A program made the position numbers and the translations under genes. Source: Bacteroidota bacterium (GTDB lineage: Bacteria > Bacteroidota > Bacteroidia > Chitinophagales > Chitinophagaceae). From it: a DNA stretch of 42,993 nucleotides. The notes beneath the pieces were generated by a model that had not been told where the DNA came from, did no database searches, and worked only from the letters and a program-made list of their open reading frames with translations. The stretch is taken from contig JAFDXH010000229.1 in NCBI GenBank assembly GCA_018268075.1, positions 1 through 42,993 of the forward strand. The letters run 5' to 3'. This document shows, one piece after another, positions 14,679 to 23,898 of the stretch (position 1 is its first letter; the number at the start of each line of letters is the position of its first letter).

Positions 14679-15641
14679 ATGCAAAAAGCGGATCATGAAA
14701 ATATTTCAGTAAAAAGTGGACAAACTATACAGGTATTTGCGCCTGCCACGATTGCCAATTTGGTTTGTGGCTTTGATATATTGGGCATGGCTTTAAATAA
14801 CCCTCATGATGTGATGAAACTCACCCTGAGCAATCAACCGGGAATAAGAATCGTTCATAATGACACCTACAACCTGCCCACAACTCCTGAACAGAATGTG
14901 GCGGGCGTAGCCTTGCTTGATCTGCTGTATGAGGTAAAAGGGGAATATGGGTTTGACCTGATCATTGAAAAGCATATAAAACCCGGAAGTGGATTGGGTT
15001 CGAGTGCGGCAAGTGCGGCAGGGGCAGTTGTTGCTGCAAATAAATTGTTAGGAAATATTTTTTCAAACGAAGACCTGGTACGCTTTGCAATGGCAGGAGA
15101 GAAACTTGCGTCAGGCGTAAAGCATGCAGACAATATTTCACCGGGTATTTATGGAGGTATCACACTCATCCGTTCAATTTTTCCACTTGATATTATTTCC
15201 TTACCTGCACCACCTTTGTTTGTTGCGGTAGTGCATCCACAGATAGAAGTAAAAACATCTGATGCACGCGAAATACTTCGAAAGGAAGTGGCCTTGAAAG
15301 ATGCGATTAAGCAATGGGGAAACATAGCCGGCCTTGTAGCAGGATTTATGAAAAAGGATTATGGACTGATAAGCCGTTCACTTGAGGATGTAATAATAGA
15401 GCCTGTTCGCAGTATGCTGATACCAGGCTTTGATGAAGTAAAACAAAAAAGCATGTATGCAGGAGCGTTAGGTGGCGGAATTTCAGGGTCAGGCCCATCC
15501 ATTTTTATGCTATGTGAAAACGAGGAGACAGCATTGACCGTGGAGAAAATAATGAAAAGTATTTACGAAGGCATGCATTTAAAAAACTATACTTATGTAA
15601 CTACAATTAACCATGAAGGGATAAAGGCTGTAATGGTATAA
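14679..15641 (+). CDS. thrB: Homoserine kinase (GHMP family)
   Basis: Phosphorylates homoserine to O-phosphohomoserine with ATP, feeding ThrC. The N-terminal FAPATIANLVCGFDILGMAL is typical of ThrB, the GHMP phosphate loop KPGSGLGSSAASAAG is at residues 101-115, and GALGGGISGSGPSIFML near residue 265 is the C-terminal glycine motif. Length 320 aa is normal. ATG at 14679 is preceded by a purine run (agaaagag) that could serve as ribosome site. It starts 46 bases after thrA and ends 71 before thrC on the same strand, so the three are one operon in the classical order. Confidence 0.95.
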   Translation: MQKADHENISVKSGQTIQVFAPATIANLVCGFDILGMALNNPHDVMKLTLSNQPGIRIVHNDTYNLPTTPEQNVAGVALLDLLYEVKGEYGFDLIIEKHIKPGSGLGSSAASAAGAVVAANKLLGNIFSNEDLVRFAMAGEKLASGVKHADNISPGIYGGITLIRSIFPLDIISLPAPPLFVAVVHPQIEVKTSDAREILRKEVALKDAIKQWGNIAGLVAGFMKKDYGLISRSLEDVIIEPVRSMLIPGFDEVKQKSMYAGALGGGISGSGPSIFMLCENEETALTVEKIMKSIYEGMHLKNYTYVTTINHEGIKAVMV

Positions 15642-15712
15642 TTCAATAAGGGGCAAGAATTTACTCCACATCATCAAATTAAAATATTTCTATTTTTTTT
15701 TAAAAACCTATA

Positions 15713-17014
15713 ATGCAATACTTTAGTACCAATAAACAATCGCCCAAGGTAGGATTTAAGGAAGCTACCCTAATGGGGCAGGCGCCAGACAAGGGTTTGT
15801 ATTTCCCAGCGGTGATACCCAAACTCAAAAAAGATTTTATTGCTGAAATAAATTCCTATTCAAAAGAGGAGATTGCAATTGAGGTCATTAAACCTTTTGT
15901 TGGAAATTCAATTTCAGAAAATGATCTGCAAAAAATTGTAACAGCAACAGTTCAATTTGATTTCCCATTAATAAAAATAGGTGAGGATATTTCTTCACTT
16001 GAATTATTTCATGGGCCAACACTTGCCTTTAAAGATGTAGGTGCAAGATTTATGAGCCGCTGTTTGGGCTATTTTGTAAAAGGAAACAATAAAAAAATAA
16101 CGGTATTAGTAGCCACCTCCGGCGATACCGGTGGAGCAGTGGCAAGTGGCTTTTATGATGTGCCGGGTATAGATGTTGTCATATTATATCCTTCAGGTAA
16201 GGTAAGCAGTGTACAAGAATTGCAACTAACTACCTTAGGTAAAAATATCAAAGCCCTTGAAATAGACGGTAATTTTGATGATTGCCAGCGATTGGTAAAG
16301 CAAGCCTTTGCTGATGAACAGATGAAAAAAGATATTTTTTTAACATCAGCTAATTCAATAAATGTAGCAAGGTGGCTACCACAGCAATTTTATTATTTCT
16401 ATGCATACAAGCAGTGGCAAGATAAAGGCAACCCACCTGTAATTAGTGTGCCCAGCGGCAATTTTGGAAATATTTGCGCCGGTTTATTAGCCTTCCATTC
16501 AGGCCTTCCTGTTCGCCAATTTATTGCAGCATGTAATGAGAATAAGGTAGTTACAGAATTTTTGCAAACAGGAAATTATGTCACTAAAAAATCTGTTGCA
16601 ACTATTTCCAATGCAATGGACGTAGGTGATCCAAGTAATTTTGTGCGCATATTAGAATTGTTTAACAGGGAATTTCAATCCCTAAAAAAAGTATTGAGCA
16701 GTTATTCCTTTTCCGATTCCGAAACAAAATCAATTTTGAAAGAGGTTTATTTAAACAAGAGTTATCTATTAGACCCTCATGGTGCGGTTGGCTATGCTGC
16801 TTTGAGAAAATACTTAAACAATCATCCTCACCATAAGGGATTATTTTTAGAGACGGCTCATCCTGTAAAGTTTTATGATGTAGTAGAACCTTTGATTGGT
16901 GAAAAAATTCCAGTGCCGGCAGCAATAAATGAGTTATTAACTCTCAGTAAGAAAAGTATAAAAATCCCTGCAAAATATGAAGAGCTAAAAAATTATTTAT
17001 TAAGCCAGAATTAA
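15713..17014 (+). CDS. thrC: Threonine synthase
   Basis: PLP-dependent conversion of O-phosphohomoserine to threonine, last step of the pathway. The PLP lysine is K107 in GPTLAFKDVGARFM; the phosphate-binding region VATSGDTGGAVASGFY and SVPSGNFGNICAGL are also present. The N-terminus MQYFSTNKQSPKVGFKEATLMGQ is the usual ThrC entry domain. Length 433 aa matches the fold. ATG at 15713 follows an AT-rich gap of 71 bases after thrB. It ends 67 bases from the convergent smc gene; a small AAAGC/GCTTT hairpin at 17017-17029 may mark transcript ends but is weak. Confidence 0.95.
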   Translation: MQYFSTNKQSPKVGFKEATLMGQAPDKGLYFPAVIPKLKKDFIAEINSYSKEEIAIEVIKPFVGNSISENDLQKIVTATVQFDFPLIKIGEDISSLELFHGPTLAFKDVGARFMSRCLGYFVKGNNKKITVLVATSGDTGGAVASGFYDVPGIDVVILYPSGKVSSVQELQLTTLGKNIKALEIDGNFDDCQRLVKQAFADEQMKKDIFLTSANSINVARWLPQQFYYFYAYKQWQDKGNPPVISVPSGNFGNICAGLLAFHSGLPVRQFIAACNENKVVTEFLQTGNYVTKKSVATISNAMDVGDPSNFVRILELFNREFQSLKKVLSSYSFSDSETKSILKEVYLNKSYLLDPHGAVGYAALRKYLNNHPHHKGLFLETAHPVKFYDVVEPLIGEKIPVPAAINELLTLSKKSIKIPAKYEELKNYLLSQN

Positions 17015-17081
17015 GGAAAGCAATGCTTTTAAAATTCATTTCAGTTGTAGTATTAATAATTCTTACTCCCTTCAAAAAATA

Positions 17082-20000
17082 TTAATTCACAAACTGATGG
17101 TCTAACCCTCTAAAGTCCACAGGCACTAATTTACTCACGCCAGCCTCCTGCATGGTTACCCCATATATAACATCTACAGAAGCCATGGTCATTTTATTGT
17201 GTGTTACAATTATGAATTGCGATTCAGTACTGAATTTGCGAATCATCTGAGTGAACTTACCAATATTTGCATCATCTAAGGGAGCATCTACCTCATCCAA
17301 TATACAAAACGGAGCAGGCTTAATTAAATAGATTGCAAAGAGCAGGGCTGTAGCTGTAAGTGTTTTTTCACCACCGCTTAGCTGGGTAATACTTGTGGGG
17401 CGCTTACCTTTAGGTTTGGCTACTATATCTATTCCTGTCTCAGCAAGGTTTTCAGGGTTATCCAATACCATGTCTGCGGTATCATCCTCTGTAAATAATG
17501 CCTTAAATACGTTCTGAAAATTTTCTCGTACCTGGTTAAAAGTTTCCAGGAATTTTTGATTTGCAGTGGCTTCTACTTCTTCAATAGTTTGAAGGAGTGA
17601 TTGCCTTGCCTTTACAAGATCATCTTTTTGTTCATTGATGAAATCAAAACGTTTTTTCATTTCGGTAAAAGCTTCAATAGCTGTGGGGTTAATCTCACCC
17701 ATGTTTTCTAAGCGCTTTTTCATCCGATCACTTTTTTCCTGCAATTCATCTACTGAGGTATCAGTCTGGCGCTCTTCGTCCAATATAGTATCCAAGTCTA
17801 TCTTAAACTCCACCTGCAATCTTTCCTTCATTCCGGCAAGGCGTAATTTCAATTCATTAAGCCGGTCTTTAATTTCATTGAGCAACAAATCCGTTTGTTC
17901 TATAGCCCTTTGTTTATGACGAAGTGCGCTTTCTTTTTCTGTAAGCTCGTTTCTTAAGTGGTAATAATTTTGATCAGCGGCATTTAATTTAGACTCTTCT
18001 TCTTGGCGCTGCTTTAGCATTACCACTATAGCGTCCCCAATATTTTTTAATTCTTCCTGAGTAGTACTTAGGTTTTTAGAAGACTCCGCAAGCTGATGCT
18101 CACTGTTTTCTTTTTGAATATTTAATTCAGTGAATTGTTTAGATTTAAAATCAAGCTCTTGTTGCAAGCTGCTGATCTTACTTTGCTGGCGTGTTAGTTG
18201 AAGATTGCTATCGTTATAGATTCTATTAAGCTCATTGTATTCATTTTCGGTTTTAGCAAATTCTGTTGTACCTATATTTAATTGCTGATCATGATTTGTG
18301 ACCTCATTTGAGAGCTGGCCGAGTTGTCCACGTGTAAGCTCGATGCTGGAATGTGCCTGTGCCAGTTGTGTAGTCAGATCATTAATCTTTTGTTCTGCAT
18401 TTCCTTTTTGTTGAGTAGTGTTTTCTATTCTGTTTTGAACAGCAAACAACTCATTATTAAGCTGGTTTAATAACTGCCTTGTCTTCTGAATATCGTTTTC
18501 CTTTAGAGCCTCATTTAGTCTGGCTATCTGACCCGAACATTCTGTAATCTGATTCTGCAACGTAGTTACTTTAGTCTTTTGTGCGACTATTCCTTCATTT
18601 AATTTTTCTAAATTTTTTGCGCGGCCAATTTTTTTTCCTTCAAACATACCAAGGCTACCACCTGATAATGTAAAGGGGCCTCTTAAATATTTACCTGACT
18701 TTTCCAATATCACTATGTTGGAAATGCCAGCTACCTCTACCTGACCTTCTCCAATAAACACATTGCCTAATAAATATTTAGTCAATGGTGAAAACCTATC
18801 ATCGGCCTCAATTACAGAAAGCGCTGCCACAGTATGAGCGGGCGTACTGATAGCGGGTGCGTTATAATTTTTTAATTCATTAAGAAGAAAAAATTTAGCT
18901 TTTCCCTTTTTATTTTCATCTAATAGGTTCACAGCCTTGAGTGCCTCCTCTATATTATCTGCTACATAATAATTGAGGTAGGGCTCTAATACATTTTCTA
19001 CTGCAGCACGATATTCTTCCTTTACATAAATTACATCCGAGAGGAGAGGAGCTTCAGCCCACTTTGGATTGTTATGCAAAAATTTCACACTTTCAGGATA
19101 TCCTTCCATTTTATCAACCAAGCTTCGCAAAAGATCATATTCATTTTGTTTAGCATCCAGCAACCTGCTCTCAGCAGCAATTTGCAGGCGCAGTTCTTCC
19201 ATTTTCTTTTGTGTGTCTAAAAGCTGTTGCCTTATTTCTGCATCAGATTTCTCTAATTCGGCCAAATGTTTTTTCTGAACCTCAATATTGTTTTCTTTTT
19301 CAATTTTTTGTTGGGAAATATTAGCAAGGGTTTGTTCGCGTAGTGTTTGCTCTTCATTTAACTGTGCTATCGCCTGAGTAATGTTTACAATAGATGTATC
19401 TGCAACAGCTACTTTTTTCTCCGCTTCAAAATGATTTCTTTGCAGTTGCAACTGCGCCTGCCTCAGGTTGTCTAATGCTTTCCTTTTTTCATCAAAATGC
19501 GAACGCTTAGTTTCGGCATTTACTTTATGGGTTTCCAGCGCTTGTTTTAAACCGGTGAGTTTTGTTTCTTCATCAGCCAACTGCACTTTTGTAAATGAAA
19601 TACTTTCATCAAGGCCAGATAGTTGGCCTGTTGCTTTACCTAAAAATTCATTAAGGCTATTTTCTCTTTCTTTTAAATATTGTAACCGTTGATCACTAAG
19701 GTTTTTCTGATTTTCTTTTTCTTTTAGCTGGTTGCTTATTTCATTAAATACATGTTGCTGTTGCTGTAAGGCTTTCTCTTTTTCAATAAAGGCGGCCTTT
19801 TCTTTTTCAAGATCTGCTTCTTCAGTAGAAAGAGAAGATCTTAACTGAGTTCTCTTATCTGATTCATCTTCCTGTTGTTGGTTAAGATCGCGATAGGTAA
19901 GATGAAAACCTTCCAGAGCGGCCTTAGCCAGCTCTATTGACACCAATCGGTATTCTTTTTTTACCTCTAAATATTTTTCTGCTTTCTTGGATTGGCCTTC

Positions 20001-20615
20001 CAGTACTTTTAGCTGATTGTTTATTTCAAAAAGTAAATCTTCAATGCGTGCAAGATCCTGATCTGTAGCATCTAATTTAAGCTTTGCTTCTTTTTTGCGA
20101 GTTTTGTAAATTGTAATACCGGCGGCTTGCTCCAGCATACGCCGGCGGCTGTTTTCTTTATCCTTTATGATGTCATCTACCATGCCCAACTCTATGATGG
20201 CATAGCTATCGGTACTGATACCGGTATCCATAAACAGATTGTGTATATCCTTTAGGCGGCAGCTTACATCATTCAGCCTATATTCACTTTCGCCATTTTT
20301 ATAATATTTGCGGGTAACAGTTACTGTATTAAATTCGGTTGGAAGCAGGTTTTTAGTATTTTCAAATGTAAGGCTTACCTCTGCGAGCCCGCTTGCGCCA
20401 CGGCTTTTTGATCCATTAAAAACCAGGCTTTCCAGATTTTCGCTTCTCAACTGGCTGATCTTTTGTTCGCCAATTACCCAGCGGATACTATCAATGATAT
20501 TGCTTTTGCCACATCCATTGGGCCCAATTACTCCGGTAATACCTTCGTCAAATTTTAATAAAGTCTTATCGGCAAAACTTTTAAATCCTTTTATTTCCAG
20601 GGTCTTTAATCTCAC
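17082..20615 (-). CDS. smc: Chromosome segregation protein SMC
   Basis: ATP-driven condensin subunit that organises and segregates the chromosome, acting as a dimer with ScpA and ScpB (not in this window). The N-terminal head has Walker A GPNGCGKSN at residues 31-39 and the QxxSLVFNGS region. Two long coiled coils (about 170-500 and 680-1010) flank a globular hinge (about 510-665). The C-terminal head has the ABC signature QLSGGEKTLTA and Walker B FCILDEVDAPLDD. At 1177 aa it is the standard bacterial length. ATG at 20615. A perfect TATATTTG promoter box lies upstream at 20652-20659. It is monocistronic, convergent with thrC and divergent from uspA. Confidence 0.96.
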   Translation of the reverse strand: MRLKTLEIKGFKSFADKTLLKFDEGITGVIGPNGCGKSNIIDSIRWVIGEQKISQLRSENLESLVFNGSKSRGASGLAEVSLTFENTKNLLPTEFNTVTVTRKYYKNGESEYRLNDVSCRLKDIHNLFMDTGISTDSYAIIELGMVDDIIKDKENSRRRMLEQAAGITIYKTRKKEAKLKLDATDQDLARIEDLLFEINNQLKVLEGQSKKAEKYLEVKKEYRLVSIELAKAALEGFHLTYRDLNQQQEDESDKRTQLRSSLSTEEADLEKEKAAFIEKEKALQQQQHVFNEISNQLKEKENQKNLSDQRLQYLKERENSLNEFLGKATGQLSGLDESISFTKVQLADEETKLTGLKQALETHKVNAETKRSHFDEKRKALDNLRQAQLQLQRNHFEAEKKVAVADTSIVNITQAIAQLNEEQTLREQTLANISQQKIEKENNIEVQKKHLAELEKSDAEIRQQLLDTQKKMEELRLQIAAESRLLDAKQNEYDLLRSLVDKMEGYPESVKFLHNNPKWAEAPLLSDVIYVKEEYRAAVENVLEPYLNYYVADNIEEALKAVNLLDENKKGKAKFFLLNELKNYNAPAISTPAHTVAALSVIEADDRFSPLTKYLLGNVFIGEGQVEVAGISNIVILEKSGKYLRGPFTLSGGSLGMFEGKKIGRAKNLEKLNEGIVAQKTKVTTLQNQITECSGQIARLNEALKENDIQKTRQLLNQLNNELFAVQNRIENTTQQKGNAEQKINDLTTQLAQAHSSIELTRGQLGQLSNEVTNHDQQLNIGTTEFAKTENEYNELNRIYNDSNLQLTRQQSKISSLQQELDFKSKQFTELNIQKENSEHQLAESSKNLSTTQEELKNIGDAIVVMLKQRQEEESKLNAADQNYYHLRNELTEKESALRHKQRAIEQTDLLLNEIKDRLNELKLRLAGMKERLQVEFKIDLDTILDEERQTDTSVDELQEKSDRMKKRLENMGEINPTAIEAFTEMKKRFDFINEQKDDLVKARQSLLQTIEEVEATANQKFLETFNQVRENFQNVFKALFTEDDTADMVLDNPENLAETGIDIVAKPKGKRPTSITQLSGGEKTLTATALLFAIYLIKPAPFCILDEVDAPLDDANIGKFTQMIRKFSTESQFIIVTHNKMTMASVDVIYGVTMQEAGVSKLVPVDFRGLDHQFVN

Positions 20616-20651
20616 TTTTCGATTTTTTTAGAGGCTTTTTTATGCTGACGG

Positions 20652-20659
20652 CAAATATA
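20652..20659 (-). promoter_or_regulatory. smc -7 promoter box TATATTTG
   Basis: On the minus strand TATATTTG matches TAnnTTTG exactly, 36 bases upstream of the smc start. The -33 position has only a T-rich stretch, not TTTG. The identical octamer precedes recG and tRNA-Ser. Confidence 0.5.
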
Positions 20660-20790
20660 ATGGCTATAAGATAAAATAAACTTGGTGATTTAGGCTGCAC
20701 TCAAAATATTATACACAGGTTTTTCACAAGATTGAGCATAAATGGATGATTTTTTTTACATTTATTATCACTTTTTGAGAATGTGAGGGT

Positions 20791-20798
20791 TACATTTG
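20791..20798 (+). promoter_or_regulatory. uspA -7 promoter box TACATTTG
   Basis: TACATTTG is a full match to TAnnTTTG, 61 bases before the uspA ATG. The leader between contains a 7-bp hairpin, ACTGATT (20811-20817) with AATCAGT (20828-20834). A TTTTTG at 20772-20777 is too close to serve as a standard -33 element. Confidence 0.45.
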
Positions 20799-20859
20799 CA
20801 AAGATTTTTTACTGATTTATTAATTTTAATCAGTATATGTATTAAAAAAATATTAAACA

Positions 20860-21675
20860 ATGAAGAAATTCTTAGTTCCTGTTGATTTTTCAGACGCTTC
20901 TATCAACGCTGCACGGTATGCAGTGCAACTTACTCAGGATATTGAAGGTTCAGAAGTGATTCTATACCATGTGTACGGCAAACTCAGCCTGGCATCACTA
21001 ACCTCAAAAGAGGAAGGATCACGGCAACGCATTTCTGAAAATGCACTTGAAGAAGTAAAACAAAAGGTAGCCCTTACTGGTGTAGAAAAGATTTCTGTAG
21101 TTGCGGAAGAAGGCTCATTTGTAGAAAACCTTTCTGATTACACACTTGGAAATAGTGTAGCAATGGTGATTATGGGTATTACAGGTAGTTCCAGAATTAC
21201 ACAGGTATTTATGGGAACCAATACCCTAAATGTTATTCGCAATATTGCCTGCCCTGTGATGATTATTCCGCCAGATGCGGCTTTCCATGGGTTAAAAAAA
21301 GTGGCACTCACATCAGACTTTAAAGATGTAGCACGTACAACGCCTTTCCCATCTCTAAAAAAGATACTTGACATTTTTCATCCGGAACTACATATTTTAA
21401 ATGTAGATAGCGAGCATTTTGTAGAACTGACACCTGAATATAAAATAGAAAGGGAAGCAATGGAAGATAGGTTGGGCATGTATAATCCTCAATTTTCTTT
21501 TTTAAGGGCTTATGAATTTCTGGATGGCATTAATGATTATGTGGAATTAAGAAAGATGGATGCCATTATTACAGTACCCAGAAAACACAGTTTCTTAAGT
21601 CAACTATTTAAAACCAGCCATACTAAAAAGCTGGCTTATTATAGCACGGTACCAATTATAGCAATTTCTGAATAA
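20860..21675 (+). CDS. Universal stress protein, tandem UspA domains
   Basis: A cytoplasmic protein of two Usp folds in tandem (271 aa), the common Bacteroidota arrangement. Domain 1 (about 1-140) begins FLVPVDFSDASINAARYAVQL and has the ATP-binding pattern G-2x-G-9x-G-T in MGITGSSRITQVFMGTNT, then CPVMIIP. Domain 2 (about 148-271) begins KVALTSDFKDVA, but in place of the glycine motif it has RKHSFLSQLFKTS before VPIIAIS. So only the first domain looks able to bind ATP. Role in stress survival is inferred from the family; the client process is unknown. ATG at 20860. It is probably a single-gene unit with its own promoter box upstream. Confidence 0.88.
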   Translation: MKKFLVPVDFSDASINAARYAVQLTQDIEGSEVILYHVYGKLSLASLTSKEEGSRQRISENALEEVKQKVALTGVEKISVVAEEGSFVENLSDYTLGNSVAMVIMGITGSSRITQVFMGTNTLNVIRNIACPVMIIPPDAAFHGLKKVALTSDFKDVARTTPFPSLKKILDIFHPELHILNVDSEHFVELTPEYKIEREAMEDRLGMYNPQFSFLRAYEFLDGINDYVELRKMDAIITVPRKHSFLSQLFKTSHTKKLAYYSTVPIIAISE

Positions 21676-21855
21676 CCAGGCTACCATCCATTATCTGATT
21701 TGGTACTAATTGATTTTTGCAAAAATGCAAATAGAAGTGATGCATGAGTTTACAATAAGATTAATAAGCATCTGATTGCATTTTTATTTTAATTCTTCCT
21801 ACCTTGGAGAAACCTCTAAGAGAATTTATTCTGTAATGGGGATTTAAAGAATATT

Positions 21856-22803
21856 ATGAAAAACATTAAAATTATAGAAGTACCAAGTGAAATAAGCGCT
21901 GGTACAAGAGGCGCAAGCCTTGGCGTGGAAGCGATTAAGATTGCCGCTTTAGATTTCATGAGCAACTTCTTTGTTCATTTTCCTTCTGAAAAAGTAGAGA
22001 CAGAAAATCATTTGTTGTTTGAGCCCGTAGCATCGCCTTATGCCAAGCGCATCAATGGTTTGATTACTATGTATGAAAGGGTATCAAAGGCTGTAGAAGA
22101 AACCATTAAAAATAATTTTTTTCCGGTAGTATTGAGCGGCGACCATGGCACCTCGGGCGGAACTATTGCAGGGCTAAAGGCTGCTAAGCCCAAAAGCAGG
22201 TTAGGGGTTATTTGGATAGATGCCCATGCTGACTTGCATACGCCCTACACCACACCATCAGGGAATATGCATGGTATGCCTCTTGCTGCTTCAATCGGAG
22301 AAAATAATGAGGAATGCCTGGCTCATCAGTTGGATGAAAAGTCAAAAAAACAGTGGGATCTATTAAAAGGACCCGCAAAGGATTCGCCAAGGGTATTACC
22401 AGAAGACATTGTTTTTATTGGCTTGCGAGATTTTGAAAAAGAAGAAAAACACTTGATAGATAAATACAGTATGAAGGTAATTACTACAAGCGAATTGAGG
22501 CGAAAAGGTGCAGAGAGTGTAGTACGCTCATCATTGCGCTACCTCAGCGATTGTACAGATATTTATGTAAGTTTTGATGTGGATTGCCTCGATTCTTCCC
22601 TTTCAAAAGGCACCGGAACACCTGTAAGCAATGGGATCAAAGAAAGAGAGGCTGAGGATCTCATCAGTAAGTTTATGCAAAACCGAAAAATTTGTTGCTT
22701 TGAAATCACCGAGGTGAATCCTACGCTCGATAGAGAGAATTTAATGGCCGAAATTGCTTTTAATATTTTACAGCGCAGCGTAAATGTGCTAATGATGAAT
22801 TAG
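21856..22803 (+). CDS. Arginase (ureohydrolase family)
   Basis: Mn-dependent hydrolysis of arginine to ornithine and urea, or of a related guanidino compound. The metal ligands are present: H97 in SGDHGT, D122, H124 and D126 in WIDAHADLHT, and D241 and D243 in SFDVDCLDSS. PSGNMHGMPLA after the DAHAD motif and the N-terminal PSEISAGTRGASLG are arginase-like rather than agmatinase-like. Length 315 aa is typical. ATG at 21856. It appears to be a single gene; a TACCTTG stretch about 50 bases upstream may be part of its promoter. Formimidoylglutamase is the main alternative, but no histidine-degradation genes are near. Confidence 0.85.
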   Translation: MKNIKIIEVPSEISAGTRGASLGVEAIKIAALDFMSNFFVHFPSEKVETENHLLFEPVASPYAKRINGLITMYERVSKAVEETIKNNFFPVVLSGDHGTSGGTIAGLKAAKPKSRLGVIWIDAHADLHTPYTTPSGNMHGMPLAASIGENNEECLAHQLDEKSKKQWDLLKGPAKDSPRVLPEDIVFIGLRDFEKEEKHLIDKYSMKVITTSELRRKGAESVVRSSLRYLSDCTDIYVSFDVDCLDSSLSKGTGTPVSNGIKEREAEDLISKFMQNRKICCFEITEVNPTLDRENLMAEIAFNILQRSVNVLMMN

Positions 22804-22853
22804 GAGTTAATTGTTGATCCTTAATTTTCAAGCGTCATTATTCATTTATAGGC

Positions 22854-23876
22854 TTAAAGCCCCATAGGCATATCTTGTTTCTGGCGGTTTTTAGCAAGTG
22901 ATGGATCCATCTCAATTGCTTTGTCACAAATTTTTTGCCCTTTTTCCTTTTGTCCCATTTTCTGAAACGTCATGCCTGCCATATATAGGGAAGATGCATC
23001 TTTTGGATTAACGGTTAATAACTTTTGGTAAAATTCTATAGCGCCCTCATATCTTTTTGTGGAATACATAGCAAAGGCAATATCATTCATTAGTTGAGTA
23101 TTGTTCGGTTTCTTATCAAGGATTGCATTTAGGTTTTTCATGGCATTGTCTGCATCCCCGGTATATAGCTGTGCAAAAGCCAGGTTTTCCATGAAATCAT
23201 TATTTTTTGTAATCCCCGCATCCTCAGCCATCTTAAAATATTTGAGTGCATTCTTGTAGTCGCTCTGATTGTAAAAAATCAGTCCGAGCTCATTCATCCA
23301 GTTATTTCTTGTGGGCTCCAATAAAATGGCTTTTTCAAATAAAGGGATGGCTTTTTTCTCATTTTCCATTTCTAAATAGGTACGTCCCAACGTATATACG
23401 ATCTGACCATCTTTGTCATTTTTTTGAATTGCTGCGTTCAGGTATTTTTCGGCTTTTCCATAATCTTCGGATTGGTAATAACTCATTCCCAATACTTTTT
23501 CTACCTCTGAACAATTGGTGCATTGCTGAGCCAGGGATATGGCTTTTTGGCTTTGACCGTTATTAAAATTAAATAGCATCAATTGTTCAATAATTGTTGA
23601 ATTTGAGGGTTGTAGGGTATAGGCTTTATTGAAATATTGGCCAGCTTCATACACTCGGCTCATCTCCATACTTATTTTGCCATTGAGTAAAAATGCATCA
23701 AACATTGAAGGATTTTCGGTGGCAGCTCTATCGAGCAATTTGGAGGCAACCGCCAGATGTTTAGCATCTATTTCGTTTTTTGCCTTATTGAAATAGTAGT
23801 TGGCGCTGTCTGCATTTTGAGCGAAAGAACTTATGGCCATGCAGCTTACAAGCATGGTGCTAAATATCATTTTCAT
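22854..23876 (-). CDS. Exported TPR-repeat protein
   Basis: A periplasmic or outer-membrane-associated protein built almost entirely of tetratricopeptide repeats, about nine of them from residue 25 on (motifs like YFNKAYTLQPSN, YLNAAIQKNDKD, LFEKAILLEPTR, YFKMAEDAG, FYQKLLTVNPKD). A signal peptide MKMIFSTMLVSCMAISSFAQ fixes the start at the ATG at 23874-23876. A longer reading from 23918 would place 14 non-signal residues in front and overlap glgB. It starts 22 bases after the glgB stop on the same strand, so the two are probably co-transcribed, although a role in glycogen is not implied. TPR proteins act as assembly scaffolds; partner unknown. Confidence 0.8.
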   Translation of the reverse strand: MKMIFSTMLVSCMAISSFAQNADSANYYFNKAKNEIDAKHLAVASKLLDRAATENPSMFDAFLLNGKISMEMSRVYEAGQYFNKAYTLQPSNSTIIEQLMLFNFNNGQSQKAISLAQQCTNCSEVEKVLGMSYYQSEDYGKAEKYLNAAIQKNDKDGQIVYTLGRTYLEMENEKKAIPLFEKAILLEPTRNNWMNELGLIFYNQSDYKNALKYFKMAEDAGITKNNDFMENLAFAQLYTGDADNAMKNLNAILDKKPNNTQLMNDIAFAMYSTKRYEGAIEFYQKLLTVNPKDASSLYMAGMTFQKMGQKEKGQKICDKAIEMDPSLAKNRQKQDMPMGL

Positions 23877-23898
23877 AGGTTGTGTTTTTAAAAGAAAG

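Noticed and set aside
17017-17029. AAAGC/GCTTT hairpin after thrC
   Set aside because: Five pairs and a three-base loop in an AT-rich gap; mentioned with thrC but too weak to list as a terminator.
21716-21731. 6-bp hairpin TTTGCA/TGCAAA between uspA and arginase
   Set aside because: No T-run follows and the stem is short; not enough to call a terminator or operator.
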